A DNA stretch of 64,000 nt from Bacillus sp. FJAT-49736. GTDB lineage: Bacteria > Bacillota > Bacilli > Bacillales > Bacillaceae_C. A program made the position numbers and the translations under genes. Positions 8,863-17,471 of this stretch are shown piece by piece. Location of the stretch: NCBI RefSeq assembly GCF_018343615.1, contig NZ_JAGYPI010000002.1:577562-641561 (forward strand). Direction: 5' to 3'. The notes under the pieces were generated by a model. It saw only the letters and a list, made by a program, of their open reading frames with translations. It ran no database searches and was not told where the DNA came from. The first letter of the stretch is position 1, and each line of letters begins with the position of its first letter.

Positions 8863-9639
8863 CTATTCTTGCAAAAAGTTTTGTACGACTTTTCTAAACC
8901 TTTCTGGTTCTTCCGCATTAGGGGCATGCCCCGACTTTTCGAATTCAACAAAGGTTGAATGTGGAATAAGGTCTGCTATTTCTCTTCCTAACTCAGGTGG
9001 GTTTAGACCATCGTATCTGCCGCTTATTAGTAAAGTATTAGCAGTAATTTTATGCAAATCCCTCCTGAAATCAAAGCCTTCTAATGCTTTATTGGCTCTT
9101 GCCTGTTCCTCAGGAGTTAAAGCCTTCCCCTTCATCTGATACCCAGTTAAATACTTCCAAGCTAGATCGACATTATAAAATATATACTTGGATAGATGGG
9201 CCATGGCTTCCTCCAAATCCAACCCTTCTATCTCCTTCGCATGCTTTTCCATCAGTTCTTGCGTGGAGGAAGTTTTTCCTTGTGACTTCGCTACTACAAG
9301 AATAAGCTTTTTTATCCGACTTGGAATTGTAATTGCTACTCCCTGAGCAATATAACTCCCCATCGATGCTCCAAGAATATCGGCGGATTCTAATCCGAGA
9401 TAATCCATTACTGCTATTACATCATTGATATGGTCGTTCAAGGTATAATTAGGTGGCTTTTCTGAGTCACCATGCCCTCTAGAATCTAAAGCAATAACAC
9501 GATTTTTCTGTTTAAATTCCTCTATGAATTCCAGATAACTATATCGGTTTCCGCCAAGACCATGCAGTAAAATAAGCGGCTTTCCGCTTCCTTCATCATC
9601 ATAGGTTAACTTAACGCCATTTGTAATAAACTCTGGCAT
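8863..9639 (-). CDS. alpha/beta hydrolase
   Basis: A 258-residue hydrolase with the full fold: oxyanion loop LLHGLGGNRYS, DSRGHGDSEKP, nucleophile elbow GASMGSY (Ser), ISGRYDGLNP for the acid and SGHAPNAEEPERF for the His. This resembles 3-oxoadipate enol-lactonase/esterase-type members, but no aromatic degradation genes are nearby. A TTG two codons upstream (9645) is only one base from the ribosome binding site, so the ATG at 9639, 7 nt after GAGGTG, is the better start. Confidence 0.85.
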   Translation of the reverse strand: MPEFITNGVKLTYDDEGSGKPLILLHGLGGNRYSYLEFIEEFKQKNRVIALDSRGHGDSEKPPNYTLNDHINDVIAVMDYLGLESADILGASMGSYIAQGVAITIPSRIKKLILVVAKSQGKTSSTQELMEKHAKEIEGLDLEEAMAHLSKYIFYNVDLAWKYLTGYQMKGKALTPEEQARANKALEGFDFRRDLHKITANTLLISGRYDGLNPPELGREIADLIPHSTFVEFEKSGHAPNAEEPERFRKVVQNFLQE

Positions 9640-9685
9640 TTCCAATCACCTCTTATAATGGATTCTCCCAAACTACTAAATCATT

Positions 9686-10510
9686 TTAAGTGTGGAATAA
9701 CTCTCCTTCGAGAGCCTTGATGTATCTTTCCGCCGATCTTTGTACAGCATCATTCGCATTTTCAACAACTACTCTATGAAAAGCATTATATAATCGATCA
9801 AATTTCATATCCTTCACCCTGCTGGCAATTGCCGCTACTTTTTTTGCTGGTAAAGGAATGAGATTAGGATAGCTATACATGAAGCTTACCCACCGGGTAT
9901 CCGCGACAACCTGAATAATATCTCCAGTTAATAAAATTCCATTCCCATTATTCCCTTGCTGCCAATACAAAACTGCCCCTCCTTTATAATGACCGCCTAA
10001 TCTATGAAGGGTTATTCCGTCATATAATTCTAAGTTCTCTCCTTTCCAAAAAACTATTTTCTCACTCGGCCGCATTACCCATTCCTGATCATCTTCATGA
10101 ATATAGATGGGAATATTCAACTTTTCAGCCCATTCAACTTGCGTCGAATAGTAATGGGGATGAGAAAGGGCCATCGCATGTATGGGACCAATTTGATTCA
10201 AAAAGTCTAGTGTTGATTTATCTAGGTACGTAACACAGTCCCAAATAAATCCAAAACCATTTTGCTTAATAACATAAGCGGTTTGACCAATTGCAAACGA
10301 CGGTTTTGTGGTGATACTATATAGATTCTTCTCTTCTTTTAAAATCTCATTCTGGTAGTTGTGACTTTGTAGCATTTCTTCTAAGGTGGTCCAGGATTGT
10401 CCGTTCGAATGAACATATTGACGCTCCTCATTGCAGATTTGACATTCGTTGGGTGGCTCTTCGGTGTGAGGGTATTGCGTTCCGCAGGTTACACAAATAT
10501 AATTTTGCAT
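9686..10510 (-). CDS. MBL-fold hydrolase with N-terminal rubredoxin-like knuckle
   Basis: A 274-residue protein. Residues 1-30 carry two CxxC pairs (CVTCG and CQICN), a zinc- or iron-binding knuckle of rubredoxin type. The rest is a metallo-beta-lactamase fold, but the canonical HxHxDH motif reads HPHYYS, lacking the Asp-His pair; GGHYKGG and LTGDIIQV mark the later metal motifs. I recall HPHYYS-type motifs from related proteins of this group, so it seems a subfamily trait rather than a mutation. Function unknown. ATG at 10510 after GGGGAGAAAG. Confidence 0.8.
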   Translation of the reverse strand: MQNYICVTCGTQYPHTEEPPNECQICNEERQYVHSNGQSWTTLEEMLQSHNYQNEILKEEKNLYSITTKPSFAIGQTAYVIKQNGFGFIWDCVTYLDKSTLDFLNQIGPIHAMALSHPHYYSTQVEWAEKLNIPIYIHEDDQEWVMRPSEKIVFWKGENLELYDGITLHRLGGHYKGGAVLYWQQGNNGNGILLTGDIIQVVADTRWVSFMYSYPNLIPLPAKKVAAIASRVKDMKFDRLYNAFHRVVVENANDAVQRSAERYIKALEGELFHT

Positions 10511-10579
10511 ACTTTCTCCCCTTCATATGTAACGTTTTCTCTAACATTCATTTTATGTTATTTGATTTGTTCCATGCCT

Positions 10580-12190
10580 TTATTTTCTCCAAGTTTTCAA
10601 CCACTTTCTTTGTTTCTTTGTGCAAATGATATAAGCTATCAGGGATAATCCGGTAATTCCTATACCTACATCTGTTATTAAAACTATTTTTGTATATACC
10701 CCAAAGATACTTCCTGTTATCCCTAGTAATCCTAAGAAAAAGAAATGCTTCTTCTGATTTTCAGTGGAGGTAAAATAAAAATCTCTTTCTTGCTGCATTT
10801 CCTTCCATTCTATGAATCTCTTTGGTGCCTCCAGAAAATCTCGGATGGAATGAAAGACACGAAAAGCAGGCTGTGCATAAATCCATTTCCAAATTAGCTT
10901 CCATTTGCTTTGATTGGTTTGCCGGATCCACTTTAAAAAAGCCGGTTTCGCAATGTCTAGCAACTCGCTTTTTGGGCTAATCGTGTGTAGCATGCCTTCA
11001 ATCGTAACGAAAGATCTTCCTAAAAAAATAAAACGGGTAGGCACTTGAATAGGCAGCGAGCGCACTAAGTCATTTAGCTCCTTTTTTACTGCAAAAAGAT
11101 CCATTTCTTTATAATGTGCCAAATCAATAGACAATGCTTCTTTCAGGATCCGTTCAATCTTAGTCGTATCAGCACCTGGATAGATAAATCCTAGTTCTGT
11201 TAACACCTGTACAGCCATTGAATAATTTTTCAAAAGTATTGCTTGCAATAAATCCTGGAAGCTGTCCGCATCCTTTTTTGAAATTTCCCCTACCATTCCA
11301 AAATCAAGCAGTATGATGGTACCGTCTGGTTTTACTAATACATTTCCCGCATGTGGATCTGCATGGAATATACCTGCCTCGAGCCACTGCGGGATAAATA
11401 ATTGTAAAAGCCGAATAGATAAATCTTCCGTGTTCACTTGGTATTTCTCTAGAAATTCAACATCGGTTATTTTTGACCCTTCCACCCATTCCATTACTAA
11501 TACACGTGATGTACTTAATTCTGGATAAACCTTTGGAATTATGAGCTTATCCATTTTTTGAAAATGAGTGCGGAAATGTTGAATAGCTTCCATTTCCTGA
11601 TGAAAATCCAATTCCCTTTTGATCACTTGTTGAAGTTCATGAAATAACAATTTAAAGTTGATAAATTGCTTTGGAACAGGTGCAAAATGATGAGCAATCC
11701 AGATGATGATTGCTAAAGCACGAAAGTCCGTCTGAATAATAGAACCGATTTTCGGCCTCTGCACTTTAATAGCTACACATGTTCCATCCTTTAAATAGCC
11801 TTTATACACTTCACCAATAGAAGCAGAAGCAATGGCGGTTGATCGAATGGATTCCAGTTTATCCTCTATTTTGTCTTCCCACTCTTGCTCCAGTACCTGT
11901 CTAATATCGTCCCACATTGAAGGGGGAACGTGATCCACCAAGTCCTCTAATTGTTTAACAAAGCTGTTTGGCAGCAGGTCTGAGCGGATACTGAGAAATT
12001 GTCCTACTTTTATAAGTAGTCCTTCTAAATCAAATAACGTTTGACGGAATTCCTCTCCTATTTCCCCCCATAATTTCTCCATTTCCGAATCGGGCCTTTT
12101 GCGAAGTTGATACCAATATACTCTCCATAAAATGGATAAACCAAGGGAAAGAATCTTCCACATCCTCGACCACTTTCTCCTATATTTCAT
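10580..12190 (-). CDS. AarF/ABC1/UbiB family atypical kinase
   Basis: A 536-residue membrane-associated protein. The UbiB-specific KxGQ motif (IKVGQFLS), alanine-rich nucleotide loop (ASASIGEVYKG), VAIKVQRP with the catalytic Lys, HADPHAGN and DFGMVG are all present. Two hydrophobic segments at the C-terminus (about 475-525) should anchor it. In other organisms the family supports ubiquinone or lipid metabolism; a menaquinone- or lipid-related role here is only inference. ATG at 12190 after AAGGGGG. It follows hflX on the same strand, but a hairpin lies between them. Confidence 0.88.
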   Translation of the reverse strand: MKYRRKWSRMWKILSLGLSILWRVYWYQLRKRPDSEMEKLWGEIGEEFRQTLFDLEGLLIKVGQFLSIRSDLLPNSFVKQLEDLVDHVPPSMWDDIRQVLEQEWEDKIEDKLESIRSTAIASASIGEVYKGYLKDGTCVAIKVQRPKIGSIIQTDFRALAIIIWIAHHFAPVPKQFINFKLLFHELQQVIKRELDFHQEMEAIQHFRTHFQKMDKLIIPKVYPELSTSRVLVMEWVEGSKITDVEFLEKYQVNTEDLSIRLLQLFIPQWLEAGIFHADPHAGNVLVKPDGTIILLDFGMVGEISKKDADSFQDLLQAILLKNYSMAVQVLTELGFIYPGADTTKIERILKEALSIDLAHYKEMDLFAVKKELNDLVRSLPIQVPTRFIFLGRSFVTIEGMLHTISPKSELLDIAKPAFLKWIRQTNQSKWKLIWKWIYAQPAFRVFHSIRDFLEAPKRFIEWKEMQQERDFYFTSTENQKKHFFFLGLLGITGSIFGVYTKIVLITDVGIGITGLSLIAYIICTKKQRKWLKTWRK

Positions 12191-12251
12191 AAGAACCCCC
12201 TTTTCTTCCTATGGTATATTTTTGGTGACGGTACCATGATTTCTACATTAT

Positions 12252-12289
12252 AAATAGAAGCTACACTGGTCCATAGGTAGCTTCTATTT
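12252..12289 (-). terminator. hairpin terminator after hflX
   Basis: A 13-bp perfect stem (AAATAGAAGCTAC and its complement) with a 12-nt loop. The T tail on the minus strand is short and interrupted, so it may be leaky into the UbiB gene. Confidence 0.7.
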
Positions 12290-12303
12290 GATGAATGGTA
12301 TTC

Positions 12304-13569
12304 TTATCTTTGCATAACATATTCTCGATATTTTTCATAGTCGGCTGTTTTACATTCCAACAGCAGCTTTGTTCCTTCATTTTCATAGCTTGTAGAGAAA
12401 ATTTCTGCATGTTGATTTAAGTAAGAAACAATATTTCCTTGATCGTATGGAATCATCATTTCACATTGAACATAATTTCTAAAAATATGCTTGCGTACTA
12501 ATGAAATTAACTCCTCGATTCCTATACGTTGCTTTGCAGATAAATAGACCCCGTTTGACTGAATAGAAGGAAGCTCTATATCCAGTAAATCCGCTTTATT
12601 ATAAGCGTAGATGATAGGAATATCCTCCACTCCGATTGCTTTTAGCGTCTTTTCCGTTATTTCCATCATCTGCTCATAATGGGGGTTAGAATAATCTACA
12701 ACATGAATCAATAAATCCGACTCTGCGACCTCTTCTAATGTAGAACGAAACGCTTTTACAAGATGATGCGGAAGCTTATCAACAAATCCTACCGTATCTG
12801 TTAATAAAAATGACTTAGTATCGGGAAGCTGAATGTTTCTTACTGATGTCTCCAAGGTTGCAAATAGCATATCCTTTTCAAACACCTGCTTATTTGCAAG
12901 TGGATGGAATAATTCAACCATGGCATTCATGATGGTGGATTTTCCCGCGTTTGTGTAGCCAACTAGCGATACGACGGGTGCATTGTTCTTCCTGCGTCTT
13001 TTTCGTTGCGTTTGCCGGTGGGACACAAGTATTTCCAGCTCCTGATTCAGGGCTGTAATCTTCTCTTCAACCTTTCTACGATCTAGCTCTAGTTTTGTTT
13101 CACCTGATCCTCGATTTTTGAGGCCAGAACCACCGCCTTGACGACCAAGGGATTCACGGAGACCAATTAACCGCGGAAGCATATATTGCAATTTTGCAAC
13201 CTCCACTTGAAGCTGTGCTTCTTTCGTTTTAGCTCGCTCAGCGAAAATATCCAAAATCAGAATCGTACGGTCGATTACTCTGCACTCCAGCTCCTTTTCC
13301 AGATTACGAATATGTGAGGGCGATAATTCATCATTAAAAACAACCGTTCTCGCACCCGTTTCCGCGAGAATTGCGGCCACCTCTCGGATCTTGCCATTTC
13401 CTATATAATACGATTTATTTATACTTGGCAGGTTTTGTGTAATAACGGCAGCCACCTCCATATTACATGCGACCGCCAAATTAGCTAACTCCTCCATTGA
13501 GTAGTCAAAATTACTTTGCTTTCCAATATTAACTCCTACCAATATCGCTTTTTCACGTTCATCCATCAT
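12304..13569 (-). CDS. hflX: ribosome-splitting GTPase HflX
   Basis: A 421-residue translational GTPase. The N-terminal HflX domain (about 1-190) includes the glycine-rich GRQGGGSGLKNRGSGE segment that contacts the ribosome; the G domain follows with GYTNAGKST (P loop), DTVGF (G3) and NKAD (G4). HflX splits stalled 70S ribosomes after heat or antibiotic stress, and some homologues give resistance to macrolides and lincosamides. ATG at 13569 after GGAGGGG. About 300 nt upstream lies a leader with a short reading frame and a terminator, so transcription attenuation is the likely control. Confidence 0.95.
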   Translation of the reverse strand: MMDEREKAILVGVNIGKQSNFDYSMEELANLAVACNMEVAAVITQNLPSINKSYYIGNGKIREVAAILAETGARTVVFNDELSPSHIRNLEKELECRVIDRTILILDIFAERAKTKEAQLQVEVAKLQYMLPRLIGLRESLGRQGGGSGLKNRGSGETKLELDRRKVEEKITALNQELEILVSHRQTQRKRRRKNNAPVVSLVGYTNAGKSTIMNAMVELFHPLANKQVFEKDMLFATLETSVRNIQLPDTKSFLLTDTVGFVDKLPHHLVKAFRSTLEEVAESDLLIHVVDYSNPHYEQMMEITEKTLKAIGVEDIPIIYAYNKADLLDIELPSIQSNGVYLSAKQRIGIEELISLVRKHIFRNYVQCEMMIPYDQGNIVSYLNQHAEIFSTSYENEGTKLLLECKTADYEKYREYVMQR

Positions 13570-13721
13570 ATAAAAACCCCTCCGTTACATAATTTATTAT
13601 CCAAGTGGAGGAACTACTACAAAAGCAGGAATCAGGAATGGGAATGACCAAAAGTTTGGACCCTTTCAAATTGAAAAGGGCTTAACGATTACGGTCAGCA
13701 TATAAACATATATAAAAACAC

Positions 13722-13755
13722 AAAAAAGAGGACTTTTCGTCCCTCCCTCTTTTTT
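13722..13755 (-). terminator. intrinsic terminator within the hflX leader
   Basis: Read on the minus strand, AAAAAAGAGG pairs with CCTCTTTTTT around a GAC/GTC inner stem, with a small 5'-side bulge; six T end the hairpin. It lies about 95 nt after the uORF stop and 150 nt before hflX, with no other gene between, so it can only act on the hflX transcript. Confidence 0.8.
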
Positions 13756-13851
13756 CATGACATATGAAATTTATCTGAGTTCCCTTGAAAATAGGCAGAC
13801 CAATCCCGATTCACCCTGCTACAAAAGCAGAGCCTCCAGCACACTATTCAA

Positions 13852-13884
13852 TTAGCAGCATGTAGAATCGAAACGTAGTCGCAC
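13852..13884 (-). CDS. 10-residue leader peptide with MRLR arrest motif
   Basis: The GTG at 13884 lies 7 nt after a strong GGAGGGG. The peptide reads MRLRFDSTCC and stops with TAA at 13852. Its first five residues equal the MRLRF stretch of the ErmDL leader, where Arg-Leu-Arg causes macrolide-dependent ribosome arrest (established for ErmD-type leaders). The two cysteine codons and the stop codon are part of a sequence that pairs with the downstream leader. It was too short for routine gene calling. Confidence 0.7.
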   Translation of the reverse strand: MRLRFDSTCC

Positions 13885-13900
13885 TGTGGAACCCCTCCGT

Positions 13901-14049
13901 TCATTAAAGTTAATTGCATTTTAACATAAACTTCAAATATTTGCCACTGTCTATTTTGAAATTTTCAGTAAATACAGCATTTCCACAGTAGTGCCTGGCA
14001 CCAAATTAGATAGCGCTCCATAATGTGGATCGCAAACAATAACTAGAAA
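13901..14049. other. 5' flank of the hflX leader
   Basis: AT-rich DNA that must hold the hflX promoter. A TAAAAT near 13925 could be a -10 box on the minus strand, but no good -35 is spaced to it. It also contains one copy (near 13990) of a TGCCTGGCACCA word seen in other gaps of the window. Confidence 0.4.
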
Positions 14050-15759
14050 TTATATTCTAAATTGGGTGACGACATCCTTTAGTTCTTCGGCCATTTTGGC
14101 TAGTGATTTAGAAGATGCATCGATTTCTTCCATGGATGCAAGCTGTTCCTCTGTGGACGCTGCTACTTCCTCTGAGCTTGAGGCACTCTCCTGTGAATGT
14201 GCCGCAACTTCCTTCGCAAATACGGAAGCTTCCTCCACTCGTGCTGAAATTTGCTGAACTGCTGCTGTCATTTCTTCAATTTTAGGGGAAATATTTTTGG
14301 TTCCTTCCACAATTTCCTTAAATTTAATAGCCGTTTCTTCTGTCACGTTCATACCTTGCTCTGCATTTATTTTTACTTCATTCATAATGTGGATCGATTG
14401 ATTAATATCTGCCTTAGTGCTGTTAATTAAGCCTGCAATTAATTTCGTCGATGATTGAGATTGCTCTGCAAGCTTTCTAACTTCTTCTGCCACCACCGCA
14501 AATCCCTTTCCATACTCTCCTGCTCTTGCTGCCTCGATAGCAGCATTAAGGGCCAATAAATTAGTTTGTTCTGAGATACCATTAATCACTTCAAGGATCT
14601 TCTCAATTTCTTCTGAACGCTCAGAGAGAGAATAGATAACTTCATTTGATTTTTGAACCGATTCATTAATATGTTTCATTTGAGATAGATTTTCTCTAAC
14701 GGATACTCCGCCTTCCTCTGCCTTCTCTGCTGTTTTCTTGGATAGCTCTGATACATTCTCTGTACTTTCAGAAATGCTGAAAATCCCTTCCTTCACCTCA
14801 TTTAACGCCTGAGAATTGCGTTCAAGCTTCATCATAGCCTCTTCAGAACCACTCGCCACCTCTTGAATTGCGGAAGCAACGTGCTCTGTTGCTTCTGTTG
14901 TTTGATCAGCATTAGCTGAAAGCTGTTCAGAAGCTGCCGCTAATTGTTGGGATGCATCATTTACACTTGTAATGGTTTCTCTAAGACTTTTTATCATATT
15001 ATTAAATGACCAGGTTAATTGCCCCATCTCATCCTTCGATTGATATGTACCTTTAACGGTTAGATCTCCTTTTTCTGCTTTTGATATTAGAGATAGCATC
15101 TCCCTCGTAGGTTTTACAATCATTCTCGAAATAAGAATTCCAAGAGTAATAGAGATTAATAAAGCTGCAATCGTGATAATAAGGGAAACGATAGTTGCCA
15201 TTTTCAAAGAATCATTATTGGCATTGTTCACTTGGTTAGCAGCGTCAGCATTTAATTTTTGCAAAGAAGATAATAACGTATTCACATATGAATCCATTGG
15301 TCTCACTTTACTAGAATAAATACCGACAGCCTCTTCGTTCTTATTTTGAACTGCTAGGTCTACTACTTGTTGCCTGGCATCCTTTAACTCCGTTACCTTA
15401 TTTTCATATTCCTTCACCTGTGCTCTTTCTTTATCAGTCAAATTCGCTTTGCTAAGCTTCTGTATCATTTCTTCTGTTAATTTTTCTTCTAGCACAATAC
15501 CTTGCTTTAATCCTTCTTTCTGTTGTTCATCATTCGAAATCATTAATAGTAGAATATTCGTATCAATGGAAGAATTATTTTGTCTTACATTGCTTAATAA
15601 TTGGTTCGGAATAAATTGATCATTGTACATTGCATCCGAATTATTCGCCATTTTAACCATGAAGTTCATCCCACATATTCCGACTATTACAAGAGAACAT
15701 ATTTCAATGATAATAAATAGTAAGATTTTTCTTGAAATCTTTAAGTTTCTTAATATCAT
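14050..15759 (-). CDS. methyl-accepting chemotaxis protein
   Basis: A 569-residue chemoreceptor. Two transmembrane segments (about residues 12-32 and 188-210) enclose an extracellular four-helix-bundle type sensor; a HAMP domain with IVKPTREML follows, then the long coiled-coil signalling domain with the highly conserved hairpin [18 protein letters not shown] region and many paired Glu/Gln adaptation sites. The ligand is unknown. I prefer the ATG at 15759, with AAGGAG upstream, over an ATG 17 codons earlier that lacks a binding site. No other chemotaxis genes are nearby. Confidence 0.92.
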   Translation of the reverse strand: MILRNLKISRKILLFIIIEICSLVIVGICGMNFMVKMANNSDAMYNDQFIPNQLLSNVRQNNSSIDTNILLLMISNDEQQKEGLKQGIVLEEKLTEEMIQKLSKANLTDKERAQVKEYENKVTELKDARQQVVDLAVQNKNEEAVGIYSSKVRPMDSYVNTLLSSLQKLNADAANQVNNANNDSLKMATIVSLIITIAALLISITLGILISRMIVKPTREMLSLISKAEKGDLTVKGTYQSKDEMGQLTWSFNNMIKSLRETITSVNDASQQLAAASEQLSANADQTTEATEHVASAIQEVASGSEEAMMKLERNSQALNEVKEGIFSISESTENVSELSKKTAEKAEEGGVSVRENLSQMKHINESVQKSNEVIYSLSERSEEIEKILEVINGISEQTNLLALNAAIEAARAGEYGKGFAVVAEEVRKLAEQSQSSTKLIAGLINSTKADINQSIHIMNEVKINAEQGMNVTEETAIKFKEIVEGTKNISPKIEEMTAAVQQISARVEEASVFAKEVAAHSQESASSSEEVAASTEEQLASMEEIDASSKSLAKMAEELKDVVTQFRI

Positions 15760-15923
15760 CTTGGCTACCACTCCTTCTAATTTTTTTATACAAAAGTTTC
15801 CATCACTCATATTTATCGGAATAAAATTATCTTCTTATAGTATTTTTATTATTTTGATATATCGAAAAATATGTTCCAGTTGAGCATACTGTCATTAAAC
15901 ACAGCTGTTGAACCACAAAAAAG

Positions 15924-15943
15924 ACACTAACCGATGTTAGTGC
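15924..15943 (-). terminator. intrinsic terminator of the nag operon
   Basis: Stem CACTAAC/GTTAGTG with a 4-nt loop and a T6 tail on the minus strand, about 100 nt after the nagR stop. Confidence 0.8.
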
Positions 15944-16042
15944 TTCATGGTTCTTTCTTAAATTCAATCTTAGTATCAGCAAAATTTCATATAAAATAGA
16001 TAATATATTAGAATACTCAACATTATACTAATAAAGCTTTAT

Positions 16043-16753
16043 CTATAAATAAAATTTAAATCTTCCTCCCACATATTGAGACCGGATATATTCAAATGGT
16101 GTTCCGTTCTTCAACGGAGTTACCCGCTCGATTAATAGAATAGGAGAACCGGTGGAAATATCGAGCAGTTCAGCAGTGTGCTTATCTGCACTTACTGCTT
16201 CAATGGACTGTTTCCCTTCGCCAATCACTAAGCCCTCTTTTGTTTCCATATAATCATACAAAGAGCCTTGGATATCTTTCTTTCGTAAATCCTTTGCAAA
16301 CGTCCATGGTATAATCGTTGTTTCGATAGCAATCGGCGTATCATCACCTAAACGGATGCGTTCGATATGCCATACATCCTCCATTTGTTTCATACCCAAA
16401 TGCAATACTTCTACCGATGTTGCCTTTCGTTTTTGAAAGGACAATATTTTACTAGAGGCTTTCATGCCCCGCTCTTCCATCAACTTCGTAAAACTCGTTA
16501 CACCCTTTAAGGTTTGCTCTACTTTTTCATTATTGACAAAGGTTCCGCTGCCCCGTTTTCGTGTCAGCACCCCTTCATCCACAAGACCTTGGACAGCCTG
16601 CCTAACGGTCATCCGGCTGACCTCGAATTGCTCGGATAATATCCGTTCGGAGGGAATGGCATCCCCAACGGTCCATTCCCCCTTCTTAATTTGTTCCTTA
16701 ATAACTTGCTGAATTTGATAATATATTGGAACGGGCGATCCCTTATCGATCAC
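16043..16753 (-). CDS. nagR: GntR-family repressor of GlcNAc genes
   Basis: A 236-residue regulator of the HutC subfamily. The N-terminal winged helix-turn-helix (about 8-75) contains IPSERILSEQFEVSRMTVRQAVQGLVDEG and a wing RGSGTFV; the C-terminal UTRA domain binds an effector. In B. subtilis NagR (YvoA) represses nagAB and is released by glucosamine-6-phosphate or GlcNAc-6-phosphate. Here it is the last gene of nagA-nagB-nagR, overlapping nagB by 11 nt, so it is autoregulated. Start GTG at 16753 after AAGGGA. Confidence 0.92.
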   Translation of the reverse strand: MIDKGSPVPIYYQIQQVIKEQIKKGEWTVGDAIPSERILSEQFEVSRMTVRQAVQGLVDEGVLTRKRGSGTFVNNEKVEQTLKGVTSFTKLMEERGMKASSKILSFQKRKATSVEVLHLGMKQMEDVWHIERIRLGDDTPIAIETTIIPWTFAKDLRKKDIQGSLYDYMETKEGLVIGEGKQSIEAVSADKHTAELLDISTGSPILLIERVTPLKNGTPFEYIRSQYVGGRFKFYL

Positions 16754-17471
16754 TTGTTATCCCTTCCTTTAGCAAAGCTGCAGCTTCCTCATCCGCTAAT
16801 ACAATGACATTCGGATGCGTTTGCAAAGCAGATGCAGGGCACACTGGATCCACACTGCCTTCCACCATTTCTCGGATTGCTTCTGCTTTGGATCGGCCAA
16901 ATGCTAACAATATTATTGTTTTTGCTGCTAAAATAGACTTAATTCCCATCGAGATGGCGTACTTTGGAACATCCTCTTCCCTTTCAAAGAAGCGCTTGTT
17001 TGCTTCCCTTGTAGATTCCGTTAATTCTACAATATGTGTTTCTGCATCAAAGGAAGTTCCTGGCTCATTAAAACCAATATGACCGTTTGCACCGATTCCA
17101 AGAATTTGAATATCGACAGGATGGCTTTTTAAAATCTCCTCGTATCTATGGCACTCTGCCTCTAAGTCCTTCGCCATTCCATTTGGAAGGAAAGACTCCT
17201 TAAAATTCATATGAGAAAATAATTCTGTATCCATATAATAATGGTAACTGTTGGGATCTTTTTCTTCTAACCCTACATATTCATCTAAATTAACTGTTGT
17301 GATATTGGAAACATCCAGGTTGGAAGTACGCATCTTTTTATAAAATTCAATAGGTGTTCCCCCTGTTGCAAGCCCAATTGTGGATACACGCCCATTTACA
17401 ATTCCATCCCGTACAATTTCAAATGCTTTTTCCGCTGCTTCTTTGTCTGATTTAAATGTTAATATTTCCAT
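16743..17471 (-). CDS. nagB: glucosamine-6-phosphate deaminase
   Basis: A 242-residue cytoplasmic enzyme that converts glucosamine-6-phosphate to fructose-6-phosphate and ammonia. Family motifs are present: ATGGTPIEFY for the phosphate loop, NLDEYVG with the catalytic Asp and GIGANGHIGFNEPG with the active-site His. The length matches the short Bacillus type that lacks the allosteric tail of the E. coli enzyme. Its ATG overlaps the nagA stop (TAATG), which indicates translational coupling. Confidence 0.95.
   Translation of the reverse strand: MEILTFKSDKEAAEKAFEIVRDGIVNGRVSTIGLATGGTPIEFYKKMRTSNLDVSNITTVNLDEYVGLEEKDPNSYHYYMDTELFSHMNFKESFLPNGMAKDLEAECHRYEEILKSHPVDIQILGIGANGHIGFNEPGTSFDAETHIVELTESTREANKRFFEREEDVPKYAISMGIKSILAAKTIILLAFGRSKAEAIREMVEGSVDPVCPASALQTHPNVIVLADEEAAALLKEGITSDR

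Larger units (their letters stand above)
13570..13900 (-). promoter_or_regulatory. hflX attenuator leader
   Basis: The leader contains, in transcription order, a 10-codon uORF (13884-13852), alternative pairings, an intrinsic terminator (13755-13722) and then the hflX ribosome binding site. The 3' half of the uORF can pair with sequence after it: 13865-13870 with 13807-13812 and 13853-13858 with 13816-13821 (6 bp each). The 13816-13820 bases can pair instead with 13826-13830, so the two folds exclude each other. A ribosome stalled near codon 4 would cover the uORF arm and favour the second fold. Bases 13787-13795 can pair in part with the 5' arm of the terminator, a candidate antiterminator. 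A further hairpin occurs near 13665-13685. The mechanism is inferred. Confidence 0.65.

Noticed and set aside
13760-13900. T-box, SAM, FMN or cyclic-di-GMP riboswitch in the hflX leader
   Set aside because: None of the conserved cores (such as GGGTGGNACCGCG for T-boxes) is present; the uORF and terminator explain the structure better.
15811-15900. Sigma-D promoter for the chemoreceptor gene
   Set aside because: A CGATAT-like -10 is visible, but no TAAA-type -35 is at the right distance.
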